Below, one piece after another: positions 36,120-44,681 of a stretch of DNA of 64,000 nt. Source of the DNA: Bacillota bacterium (GTDB taxonomy: Bacteria > Bacillota > Clostridia > Lachnospirales > Lachnospiraceae). Position numbers and translations under genes: made by a program. Numbering within the stretch: the first letter of the stretch is position 1; each line of letters starts with the position of its first letter. The notes beneath the pieces are model-generated. The model had not been told where the DNA came from. It worked only from the letters and a program-made list of their open reading frames with translations, and did no database searches. The stretch is from positions 1 to 64,000 of the forward strand of contig JAEZTJ010000093.1 of NCBI GenBank assembly GCA_023421505.1, read 5' to 3'.

Positions 36120-37148
36120 CTATGGAATCATAACTGCCCTTCCATTAATGTCATTAAACATATCAAGAGCTTTATTATATTCTGTTAATGGCATTACACA
36201 GCCTACATAAGCGGACAAATCAATTTTATTATTCTTTAGTATAGACATCAAAAGCTCCCAGGTATTGTACATGTGTCTGCCGAATATTCCTGTAATCTTC
36301 AACTCTCTGTAAACCACCCTATACATATAACTCGGAACCACCAGTTCAGCTTGGACCATACCTACATGTACCAGCTGTCCTGCCGTAGCCAAAGCATCAA
36401 TAGCCTGATTTATGACTCTGTTATTGCCAGTAAAATCTACAACGCACTCAACACCGATGCCATCTGTTTCTTCTTTCACGCGAGCTACAAAATCTTCCTT
36501 CATACCATTGATTGCTACATCCGCTCCGTGCTCAAGACTGTAATTTAGTCTGCTGTCATTCACATCGAGAGAAATCACTTTCACCGCACCCAGAACTTTT
36601 GCTAATTCACATGCCATTAGACCAATGGTACCTACACCAAGAATTGCAACTGTTTTACCGCTCGGATTCGCTTTCTGTAAGCTGTGTAGTGCAGTAGCGA
36701 GTGGTTCTAAAAGCGACATTTGCGCATAATCAGCATCCTTCTCAAGCTTAATCGCTGAAATTTCCGGCAATCGTATATATTCTGCAAAACAGCCATCAAC
36801 ATTTCTTCCGAGAACGCCCATTTCATTGGTGCAGATATGACTATTACCTGTTCTGCACTCATGGCAATAACCGCATGGAATATGTGTTTCACCAGCCACC
36901 TTATCCCCTGGTTTAAAATTCTTAACAAGACTGCCTGTTTTTACAACCTCACCTGCAAATTCATGTCCCAAGGTAAAAGGAGTTTTTAGATGAGTAACTA
37001 ACGGTGACCATTCGAAAACTTCAACATCAGATTTGCACATTGCAGTTGCTTTTACTTTTATCAACAAATCATGTTCGCCTATTTCAGGAATTGGAATTTC
37101 TACGAATTCCGCTCCCGGTTCGGCTTTTGTTTTCCTTAATGCCTGCAT
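36120..37148 (-). CDS. Zinc-dependent alcohol/polyol dehydrogenase
   Basis: A 342-residue medium-chain dehydrogenase. GHEFAGEVVKTG (about 60-71) carries the catalytic-zinc Glu region. The four structural-zinc cysteines are in CGYCHECRTGNSHIC, and the NAD site is GVGTIGLMACELAK (about 172-185). It resembles sorbitol/threonine-type dehydrogenases. The ATG at 37148 (MQALRKTK) has GGAGGT upstream; the frame continues into the MITE-like element but that part is not genuine. In this cluster it could oxidise a sugar or a branched alcohol such as a mevalonate precursor. Confidence 0.9.
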   Translation of the reverse strand: MQALRKTKAEPGAEFVEIPIPEIGEHDLLIKVKATAMCKSDVEVFEWSPLVTHLKTPFTLGHEFAGEVVKTGSLVKNFKPGDKVAGETHIPCGYCHECRTGNSHICTNEMGVLGRNVDGCFAEYIRLPEISAIKLEKDADYAQMSLLEPLATALHSLQKANPSGKTVAILGVGTIGLMACELAKVLGAVKVISLDVNDSRLNYSLEHGADVAINGMKEDFVARVKEETDGIGVECVVDFTGNNRVINQAIDALATAGQLVHVGMVQAELVVPSYMYRVVYRELKITGIFGRHMYNTWELLMSILKNNKIDLSAYVGCVMPLTEYNKALDMFNDINGRAVMIP

Positions 37149-37172
37149 CCTATACCTCCATTCTTTTATTTT

Positions 37173-37337
37173 AGATAATTGCGAAACTATATAGTTTAAT
37201 AAATTGTATACACAGCATATACTATTCCTTCGCTCCAACGCTCCTTAGAGCTTAAGTGTTTAACACTTTAATTCCGCTCCAGAATAGCATGTGCTGTGTA
37301 TACAATACTTACAATTACTGAGTTTCGCAATTGTCTA
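37173..37337. repeat. Full-length palindromic MITE-like element (copy C)
   Basis: A 165 bp element with terminal inverted repeats AGATAATTGCGAAACT / AGTTTCGCAATTGTCT and flanking 8 bp direct repeats TTTATTTT (37165-37172 and 37338-37345). It is nearly the reverse complement of copy B but has an extra internal 14 bp segment (near AAGTGTTTAACACTT, itself palindromic). It occupies the gap between the GH2 gene and the dehydrogenase gene, directly upstream of the latter's ribosome site. Confidence 0.88.
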
Positions 37338-37380
37338 TTTATTTTAAATTTTTATATAAAGTTTCTTTGCTATTTTGTCA

Positions 37381-39624
37381 TTATTTAACCTTAAAGTCAC
37401 AGAAGTTCTCGGAAAGAAGCTCACCGTTCCTAGCAGTAACACTCATGATTACTTTAAAATTGTGTCCGGCAAATTCATCCTTTAAGGGTAGTACAATGTG
37501 GTCAGGTACCTCACAGGAGTCGGGGATAAGATCAAGTTCAAATTTGTGTGAAGCAACTGTTGTATCCGTTGTAAGATCGATTACTTCCCAGGATATTTTT
37601 GCTCCTTCCACCTTATTATAATGATCGTTATTAACCCAAACTCTGGCAGTAAAGGTTTTTCCTGCTTCAAATACCTTTTCTCTGCCGAGGCGGTAAGGAT
37701 GCATGGATGGTTCAATACTAATCAGCACCGGAGTATACACCATCTGCATATAGTCATACACTTTATAAGGACGGCGATAGTAATCAAGTAGTCCGGATCC
37801 GATCATCGGGCAGGCGTCGCTCCAATAGTAAAGATACATTGTTGTTACAGGATAGTATTTACGCTGACGCAGGAACTCGATCTGCTCCTTCACGGCAATT
37901 GCTTCATAATCCTGTGTATTTTGAATGAATTCTTCCAGGGAATTACCAAGTTCAACCTTTGCGAACTTAAAGGTGTTGGAATAGAACAGTCCATAATATT
38001 CCCACGTATCCCAGTGCGGAGGCCATAACTTATCTTCCGGTATAAAAGTCTTTAAGGTTTCAAGACAAGGAATAGATTGATTACCAAATTCTACGATATG
38101 CGGAGGTATAATCTTATCATTTACATCTACATCACCGTCGTTACAGCACCCAAGCATAATATTCATTACCCCTTCGCGGTAATCTCCTAAATGAACCCAG
38201 CGAACAGGATCTACACTTTTCAATGTTTCTTTCAGTACCTTGCACAAACGGAAATAATTATTCGGCTTATCCGGCAGCATATATATCTCCGGTTCCTTAT
38301 ATACCGACCACATTCCCATACATGCATGGTTGGTAAGCATCATTCCCATATCGCGGATCATTTCAGAAGCCCTGGATATTAAATCGTCCTCATCGCTGAC
38401 ACAATAATGCAACGGGAATACCTGCCACATCAACAGTCCCAACTCATCACACAGACTGTACACTCCATCCTTCTCAACATGACTTCCGATACGGATAGAA
38501 TTGATATTCATTTTAATCATTTTCTCAAAATCCTGCTGCCACATCTGCGGATTTGCTTCGCTCATCCATAAGCTTGAAATATATCTCATACCACGAAGGA
38601 AAATTCGTTTTCCGTTTAAGTATAGCTTTCCGTACTTTTCGTCGTATACGACATCCTTAATACCAAATCTCATCGTCACGCTATCATCGAGATAATTAAG
38701 CTTTAAGGAATATAAATGAGGATAACCATGATCCCAGGTCCACCAAAGTTTAGCATCCATAACTGTAACAACAAACTTGACTGTAGTCCGCCCCGGTGCA
38801 AGAACCACCTTACGGCTTCTTGTATGCAGTTCATCGCTTTCAAAATTCGAAGGTGCTATTATGGCACACAGATCGCTGCTTACTGTTTTACCCGTCGTAT
38901 TATTCAGGGTAATATCCATACTAACCATTGCAGAGCCGTTCGGTTTATCCAACTGGTCTCCTACCCAGTCTTTTTTAAGTACAGTCTTGGTAGAGATTTT
39001 ACAATATTCTACAAATACCTCAGGGCGAACCACCAGCTCAACTGTATCCCATATACCAGCAGAGTTACCATCTTGTCTGAACGAGGTTTCTGATCCCGGT
39101 CGGTGCATCGCATCTATCATATGTCCTTTAATCTGAGTAATTGCCTTGGCCTGATGCCTTTGATAAGGCTCCGATAATGGTGTATCCTTATCAAGTCCGC
39201 AATTAATGTATTCGGTTGTGTCTCTGGGTGCGCTATCCTTTACAACTAACACATTCTTTTCACCCATCTTAAGATACTTTGTTACATCAAATTCAAACGG
39301 ATTAAAAATACCTTCATGGTTTCCAAGATAGATGTCATTAAGCCATACGTCTGCAATATAATCGACTGCGCCAAATCTTAAATAAACCTTTTCATTCTCT
39401 TTTGTCTTTTCTGGAACAAATTCCTTACGGAACCAGATTGTGCCGAAATAATCACCTATTTCTGTAAGATACCAGTTGTTAGGCACCTGTATATCCTTCC
39501 AATCGGAAGCTTCGGCATCTTTTCGGTAATAACCTTCCAGTTCGCCCTTATCCGTTTCGTCAATTTTATATTTCCAGGTACCGGATAAATCGAATTTCTG
39601 GCGGCCTTCATGTAACATTATCAT
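37381..39624 (-). CDS. Glycoside hydrolase family 2 enzyme (copy 2 of tandem pair)
   Basis: A 747-residue intracellular enzyme (no signal peptide) with the GH2 order: jelly-roll sugar-binding domain (about 10-205), immunoglobulin-like domain (about 215-325), TIM barrel (about 335-620) and a C-terminal beta domain. The nucleophile is E512 in VEFGNQSIP, like mannosidase/glucosaminidase-type GH2 members. The acid/base should be E444, but the usual preceding Asn is Lys (VYKEPE). It is about 60 percent identical by eye to the next gene. The substrate is unknown; together with the importer it probably attacks a transported glycoside. Confidence 0.88.
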   Translation of the reverse strand: MIMLHEGRQKFDLSGTWKYKIDETDKGELEGYYRKDAEASDWKDIQVPNNWYLTEIGDYFGTIWFRKEFVPEKTKENEKVYLRFGAVDYIADVWLNDIYLGNHEGIFNPFEFDVTKYLKMGEKNVLVVKDSAPRDTTEYINCGLDKDTPLSEPYQRHQAKAITQIKGHMIDAMHRPGSETSFRQDGNSAGIWDTVELVVRPEVFVEYCKISTKTVLKKDWVGDQLDKPNGSAMVSMDITLNNTTGKTVSSDLCAIIAPSNFESDELHTRSRKVVLAPGRTTVKFVVTVMDAKLWWTWDHGYPHLYSLKLNYLDDSVTMRFGIKDVVYDEKYGKLYLNGKRIFLRGMRYISSLWMSEANPQMWQQDFEKMIKMNINSIRIGSHVEKDGVYSLCDELGLLMWQVFPLHYCVSDEDDLISRASEMIRDMGMMLTNHACMGMWSVYKEPEIYMLPDKPNNYFRLCKVLKETLKSVDPVRWVHLGDYREGVMNIMLGCCNDGDVDVNDKIIPPHIVEFGNQSIPCLETLKTFIPEDKLWPPHWDTWEYYGLFYSNTFKFAKVELGNSLEEFIQNTQDYEAIAVKEQIEFLRQRKYYPVTTMYLYYWSDACPMIGSGLLDYYRRPYKVYDYMQMVYTPVLISIEPSMHPYRLGREKVFEAGKTFTARVWVNNDHYNKVEGAKISWEVIDLTTDTTVASHKFELDLIPDSCEVPDHIVLPLKDEFAGHNFKVIMSVTARNGELLSENFCDFKVK

Positions 39625-39656
39625 AAGTCATTCCCCTTTTTAGATATTTTGTCAGA

Positions 39657-41897
39657 TTAATTACAGGCTTTAAAACGCATCGTATTTGTAGAAAGCACTT
39701 GATTATCATGACTTTTTACAGACATTTCTACGATATATTCACCGATATAGTCTTCTGGAATAATAAAACTTATCTTATCTAATACTTCCGCAGAATCCGG
39801 AGCCAGTGTTGTAACAAAAGATTTATCTGCAAGGATTTCATCACTATTTATTCTTCTAATTTTCCACTTAATCTGAGCGTCCTTAATTTCATGGAAATGA
39901 TCATTGTTTACCCATATCTTTCCACCAAAAACCTGGGTTCTATCATACTTCTTTTCTCTTCCTATTACATAAGGATCCTTGTTCCATTCAAGACTGATTA
40001 ATACTTGAGTATATACGCCCTTCATCGATTCATAAACTTCATAAGGCTCTCTGTAGTAATCTAAAAGTCCAGATCCCATAATCGGGCAGGCATCGCTCCA
40101 ATAATATAAAAACATGGAAGCTACCGGCTTATACTTTCTTTGTCTTAAAACCTCGATTTGTTCCTTAACCACCAATGCTTCATAAGCCTGGGTGTTATGA
40201 ATAAACTCTTCTAACGAGCTTCCCATCTCCACCTTCGCCCTTTTGAACTGGTTGCGGTAGAACAAGCCCCAGTATTCCCAGGTATCCCAATCCGGAGGCC
40301 AAAGCTTATCTTCTGGGATGAATTTCTTTAGGCTCTTAAGAGATGGTACTGAATCTGCACCAAATTCTACAATATTCGGTTGTATTTCTGTCTGAAGAAT
40401 ATCCTTATCGCCATCCTGACAGGACCCGATCATGATATTCTGCACACCTTCACGATAATCACCCTTATGGATCCAACGGATCGGATCAACCGTACCTAAG
40501 GTTTCCTTAAGAATTTCACATAATCTAAAGTAAACATTCGGTTTATCCGGTAAGCCGTATATCTCGGGCTCTTTATATACAGACCACATGCCCATACAAG
40601 CATGATTTGTTAACATAAGTCCCATATTGTAAATCATTTCGGAGGCCCTATCAATTACATTATCTCCGTCATCAATACAATAGTGAAGTGGAAATACCTG
40701 CCACATCAAAAGTCCCAGCTCGTCACACAGCTTATAGACGCCGTCTCTTTCCACATGACTTCCTATCCTGATCGCATTGATATCCATATCAAGCATTTTT
40801 TTAAAGTCTTTTTCCCACATTTCTTCGCCTGCTTCACTCATCCACAGACTTGATATATATCTCATACCACGCAGGAAAATTTGCTTTCCGTTTAGATACC
40901 ATTGACCTTTCTCATCCGTATTAATATCCTTTACACCGAAATTAAGTTTGGCCACATCATTTTCTAAAGTAACTTTAGCAGTATATAAGTTTGGCTTTCC
41001 ATGATCCCAGGTCCACCATAAACGAACATCAGGAATTGTAATTACGATCTTGAAAACATTATCACCCGGTTGAACTACTACTTCACGGGAAATAGAATAT
41101 ACGGCAGGATCGTCAAAGTTATAAGCAGTTACATCAAGCACAAGCTTTGTCTTTACCGCATGCTCTCTGCTGCTGTTGACATATATGTCAAAGGCTGCTA
41201 AGCCTGTCCCATCCGGCTTGTCCTGCTTATCTCCGAGCCAATCCTTTTTATATCCGATCTGAGTATAGCTCTTGATATAATCAACAAATACATCCGGCTT
41301 TGCTACCAGCTTTACATCTCCCCATATTCCGCCAGAATTGCCGTCCTGCCTAAAGGAGGTCATTGATCCAGGCCGATGCATCGCTTCAATCATATGACCC
41401 TTGATCTGGGTAATCCCTTTTGATTGATGGAATTTATATGGAGTGGAAAGCGGTGTTGACTCTTCATCAGCAAGGATATATTCCGTTGTATCCTTTGGAG
41501 CGGCGTCTCTGACAACCAGGATATTTTCTTCATTATATTTTACGTAATCCGTTATTTCATAATCAAAGGGATCAAACATTCCTTCATGGAAGCCTAAATA
41601 CTTACCATTCACCCACACCTCTGATATATAATCTATGCCTTCAAAATGCAGGAATAATCTCTGTCCTTTGAACTCATTAGGTACATTAAATCTTCTTTCA
41701 TACCAGATTGTTCCGAAATAATCTCCGATTTCTTCTACCAGATACCAATTATGCGGAACCTTTATATCTCTCCAGGAATCGTAATTATGATTAGTAAGAT
41801 AATAGCTTTGCCTAACTCCAACATCATTTTGATCAATTTTATATTTCCATGTTCCATTAAGATCGACGAAGGATCTTTCATAGATTTCATGTATCAT
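39657..41897 (-). CDS. Glycoside hydrolase family 2 enzyme (copy 1 of tandem pair)
   Basis: A 746-residue GH2 enzyme without a signal peptide, with the same domain order as its downstream paralogue. Candidate catalytic residues are E443 (VYKEPE; Lys instead of the family's Asn before it) and E511 (VEFGADSVP). Long identical blocks such as NHACMGMWSVYKEPEIY and RQDGNSxGIW show recent tandem duplication. The copies differ mainly in the first and last domains, so they could remove different sugars from one glycoside. Start ATG with GGAGGTG. Confidence 0.88.
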   Translation of the reverse strand: MIHEIYERSFVDLNGTWKYKIDQNDVGVRQSYYLTNHNYDSWRDIKVPHNWYLVEEIGDYFGTIWYERRFNVPNEFKGQRLFLHFEGIDYISEVWVNGKYLGFHEGMFDPFDYEITDYVKYNEENILVVRDAAPKDTTEYILADEESTPLSTPYKFHQSKGITQIKGHMIEAMHRPGSMTSFRQDGNSGGIWGDVKLVAKPDVFVDYIKSYTQIGYKKDWLGDKQDKPDGTGLAAFDIYVNSSREHAVKTKLVLDVTAYNFDDPAVYSISREVVVQPGDNVFKIVITIPDVRLWWTWDHGKPNLYTAKVTLENDVAKLNFGVKDINTDEKGQWYLNGKQIFLRGMRYISSLWMSEAGEEMWEKDFKKMLDMDINAIRIGSHVERDGVYKLCDELGLLMWQVFPLHYCIDDGDNVIDRASEMIYNMGLMLTNHACMGMWSVYKEPEIYGLPDKPNVYFRLCEILKETLGTVDPIRWIHKGDYREGVQNIMIGSCQDGDKDILQTEIQPNIVEFGADSVPSLKSLKKFIPEDKLWPPDWDTWEYWGLFYRNQFKRAKVEMGSSLEEFIHNTQAYEALVVKEQIEVLRQRKYKPVASMFLYYWSDACPIMGSGLLDYYREPYEVYESMKGVYTQVLISLEWNKDPYVIGREKKYDRTQVFGGKIWVNNDHFHEIKDAQIKWKIRRINSDEILADKSFVTTLAPDSAEVLDKISFIIPEDYIGEYIVEMSVKSHDNQVLSTNTMRFKACN

Positions 41898-41929
41898 TAA
41901 TTAGCACCTCCAGCGATTCGATATGTATC

Positions 41930-42364
41930 TTATTCTTCTATTGGAAATAACTTTTTAACCTTTTCCGGTGTTAACATACGTTTTAATTGAACGCCTTCTA
42001 TTTCAATTATGGTCAACTCCACCAGATATAATACCTCTGTACCTTTTTCCAGATGACCTACCTGTATACTATCCTTACTTCCCATTGAAAAGTGCAGATG
42101 AGCAACTCCATCGATTACTGTTCCGGAGATGCATCCCAACTCAAAAGGTTGATCATAGCTTACAAACTCATCTACCGTTGCTTCATCCATGGTTAATGGT
42201 CTATGAAATTCAACGTGTTTTACAGATCCTACCGCACTGGCAATATATGCGTTTTTTATTCCTTCTTCCTCTAAAACACTTTCCACTGATTCAACGATTT
42301 TCTCTCCTCTTTCAAGCTCAAGAATAATCACCCGTTTTAAACCGCTTGCACAAAAATGTTTCAT
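41930..42364 (-). CDS. PPC/DUF296 domain protein
   Basis: A 144-residue protein consisting of a single plant-and-prokaryote-conserved (PPC, DUF296) domain. The typical core is visible: AYIASAVGSVKHVEF, the substrate-side HLHFSMGSKD with its metal-type histidines, and GHLEKGTEV. Stand-alone bacterial PPC proteins form trimers and are thought to bind metal or small ligands; DNA binding in plants needs an extra AT-hook, absent here. It is the first gene of the catabolic block, 64 bp beyond which the GntR-side control region begins. It could be a sensor or a small enzyme of the pathway. Confidence 0.85.
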   Translation of the reverse strand: MKHFCASGLKRVIILELERGEKIVESVESVLEEEGIKNAYIASAVGSVKHVEFHRPLTMDEATVDEFVSYDQPFELGCISGTVIDGVAHLHFSMGSKDSIQVGHLEKGTEVLYLVELTIIEIEGVQLKRMLTPEKVKKLFPIEE

Positions 42365-42695
42365 TAACCAACGTCCTTTCTTGTTTTATAATTTATAAAT
42401 TATAATTTATATTATCATATTAAATTTCATTTGTAAATATAGATTTGCGATTTTTATCAATTATTTTATCATATTTTGTCGTATTATAGTTAATATGTAA
42501 TAATATATAGCGCAAATCATGAATAGATATCTACTATTTTATACAAATCCCATTTTTTATAAAATTGGAGATTGATTATAAATAAATTATAATTTATAAT
42601 AATATTAGATTATTTATACTATTTTGAAGCGATAAAAATATCAAACGAAAGGTGATGTATAAGCGATTATTGCACGCTTTATACAAAGTAAAATA
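42365..42695. promoter_or_regulatory. Divergent control region with two identical palindromes
   Basis: A 330 bp, extremely AT-rich region between the catabolic block and the gntR gene. The 16 bp palindrome ATAAATTATAATTTAT occurs twice, at 42395-42410 (31 bp from the PPC gene) and 42582-42597 (99 bp from gntR). The first is part of a second perfect palindrome, TTATAATTTATAAATTATAA (42386-42405). They are the best operator candidates for the GntR protein. A 13-codon frame (42655-42696, MYKRLLHALYKVK) ends on the gntR start as TAATG. Confidence 0.65.
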
Positions 42696-43340
42696 ATGGA
42701 TAATTCTGTACTAACCGAAAATGCATATAATTTTATACTGAATCAAATTCTTAATGGTGAAATTAAACCGGGAGATCGAATAAGGGAGGATTTGATTGCG
42801 GAACAAATGGGCACAAGCCGAACCCCGGTACGTGAAGCGGTTAACCAATTATCTCAGAATGGCTTTATCACATACTTAAAGCGAAAAGGGCTTTATTGTG
42901 TTGAACTGTCCAAGAAAGAGCTTTTGAATCTATTAGATCTTAGAATGTCACTCGAAGATTTAAGCTATCGCCGCTGTGCCGAGCTTGCCACTGAAGAAGA
43001 CATTAGACAATTGTATACTTATATTGATACCTTTCAATCCTATGACATGGAAAAACGTATTCAACAGCATAACCAATGTGATATAAAGTTTCATCTTTTG
43101 ACTGCTGAAATTACCCAATCCCCCAGATTAATAAAATATATCAATGAGATTGAAACTATTCTGCTCATAGCAAGATCAAACCTAAAGAATTATGCTATGA
43201 TTAATGAAGTTATTGATTTATCCTGGTTTTTACATCGAGATATTGTGAAGGGTATAGAAACGAAAGATTTTGATTTAATCAGCCGAACGAATGAAAGACA
43301 TATGCAATTAATGAGAGAGACACAAATTTTAAAGGAATAG
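42696..43340 (+). CDS. GntR-family regulator with FCD-type ligand domain
   Basis: A 214-residue repressor type. The N-terminal winged helix (about 1-70) contains LNGEIKPGDRIREDLIAEQMGTSRTPVREAVNQL (quoted in part: GTSRTPVREA). The helical C-terminal FCD domain has a likely metal-binding D/H set (HNQCDIKFH about 128-136; H about 178). It diverges from the catabolic block and is the natural controller of it. No ribosome site lies close to the ATG at 42696; an AAAGGTGAT sequence is 40 bp upstream, so start choice or coupling to a leader frame needs thought. Confidence 0.9.
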   Translation: MDNSVLTENAYNFILNQILNGEIKPGDRIREDLIAEQMGTSRTPVREAVNQLSQNGFITYLKRKGLYCVELSKKELLNLLDLRMSLEDLSYRRCAELATEEDIRQLYTYIDTFQSYDMEKRIQQHNQCDIKFHLLTAEITQSPRLIKYINEIETILLIARSNLKNYAMINEVIDLSWFLHRDIVKGIETKDFDLISRTNERHMQLMRETQILKE

Positions 43341-43353
43341 TACCTGTTAAGTT

Positions 43354-43391
43354 AAAGAAGCAGCCAAAAAACGGCTGCTTCTTTGATTTTT
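43354..43391 (+). terminator. Terminator of gntR
   Basis: A perfect 12 bp stem (AAAGAAGCAGCC / GGCTGCTTCTTT, 7 nt loop) followed by GATTTTTC, 14 bp after the stop. Confidence 0.9.
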
Positions 43392-43489
43392 CTAGCTTTT
43401 CTGTAAATATGCAGAAAAGCACTGATAATTCGCTATTACAGATCAAATTCTTCTTTGCTAAACTATGGATATCAAAGGAGGTAATAAAA

Positions 43490-44650
43490 ATGATGAAATT
43501 AATTAAAAAAGTGCTTTGTTTTGCAATGTGTTTTTCTATGATGCTTGGAGCTTTTGTATTTGGTTCAATTAATACTGCCAGCGCAAAGGCTACAGTCCCA
43601 CAAAAAAAGGTACTTATGGTGATTGCACCAAAGGATTTTGAAGACTGTGAAGTTATTGAACCTATGGCGATCTTACAGGCTAATGGTGCAAAGGTAACAA
43701 TCGCTAGCACAACTACTGATATAGCGATTGGTGCGAATGGTTATAAAATAACACCGAATATCAAAATTAGTGATGCAAAGGCCGATGACTACGATGCCAT
43801 CGTTATACCCGGAGGAGTAGGCGTTATAAGTAATTTGTGGGATAATAAAGAACTCCATACATTGATTTTGCAATTTAATTCTCAAAATAAAATAGTTGCA
43901 TCTATGTGTGCAGCTCCACCAACTCTTGCTAAGGCCGGAATTTTGAAGGATAAAAAAGTTACAATGTTTCCTTTTGATGATGGAATTAAGGAACTAACCT
44001 CAAGAGGTGCCATCTATGTTAATGAGGAGACTGTTACTGACGGAAATATCGTAACCGGTAAGAATCCTCCTGCATCGAAAGCCTTTGGACTGGCTATTTG
44101 TAACGCTTTAGGAATTAGAAAATATTCAAAAAACGTCCTTATGGTAATCGCTCCAAAGGATTTTGAGGATGCAGAGTTCTATACTCCAAAAGCGCTGCTT
44201 GAAGTAAACGGTGCAAAGGTAACTGTTGCTAGCACTACAGCGACAGCACTTGGTGCAAATGGATCAAAATGTAACACTGATATTTTAATAAAAAATGCTA
44301 AAGCAAAGAACTATGATGCGATCGTAGTAATTGGAGGCACAGGCGCAATCGATACTCTGTGGGAGGATAAAGACTTAAGAAAACTTGTGCAGGATGCCAA
44401 TAAGCAAAAAAAGATTGTAGCAGCCATATGTGCAGCGCCACCTGTTTTAGCAAGGGCTGGTATTCTCAAGGATAAGGATGCAACCATGTTCCCTTGGGCG
44501 GAAGGTATTAAGGAATTAACCGACAATGGTGCTAAATATGTTGATAATGAGGTTGTTGTATCCGGCAATATTGTTACAGGAAAAAATCAAGAAGCTTCCG
44601 TAGCTTTCGGATTAAAGCTGTGTGAAGAGTTAAAAATTCTCGGAAGATAA
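43490..44650 (+). CDS. Secreted protein with two tandem DJ-1/PfpI domains
   Basis: A 386-residue protein. The N-terminal signal peptide (about 1-32, ending near TASA-KA) has no lipobox, so it should be exported. Two DJ-1/PfpI domains follow (about 40-205 and 208-386), each starting KxVLMVIAPKDFED. Each has its nucleophile-elbow cysteine in CAAPP (SMCAAPPTL and AICAAPPVL) and an early acidic residue. The repeats are clearly a gene duplication fused in frame. DJ-1 family members act as glyoxalases/deglycases, proteases or chaperones. The ATG at 43490 follows AAAGGAGGT. Confidence 0.87.
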   Translation: MMKLIKKVLCFAMCFSMMLGAFVFGSINTASAKATVPQKKVLMVIAPKDFEDCEVIEPMAILQANGAKVTIASTTTDIAIGANGYKITPNIKISDAKADDYDAIVIPGGVGVISNLWDNKELHTLILQFNSQNKIVASMCAAPPTLAKAGILKDKKVTMFPFDDGIKELTSRGAIYVNEETVTDGNIVTGKNPPASKAFGLAICNALGIRKYSKNVLMVIAPKDFEDAEFYTPKALLEVNGAKVTVASTTATALGANGSKCNTDILIKNAKAKNYDAIVVIGGTGAIDTLWEDKDLRKLVQDANKQKKIVAAICAAPPVLARAGILKDKDATMFPWAEGIKELTDNGAKYVDNEVVVSGNIVTGKNQEASVAFGLKLCEELKILGR

Positions 44651-44681
44651 TTAATAATTAAATAAATCTATATTTTTCTCT

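Noticed and set aside
37149..37238. Upstream extension of the zinc dehydrogenase frame
   Set aside because: It is encoded by the MITE-like element and passes over the good ribosome site of the ATG at 37148.
24285..42364. Integrated plasmid or genomic island boundaries around the catabolic block
   Set aside because: No integrase, tRNA, or flanking direct repeats were seen, and base composition does not change clearly at the edges.
42365..42695. Replication origin-like AT-rich region
   Set aside because: No DnaA boxes or replication genes; the palindromes and divergent genes fit a promoter region better.
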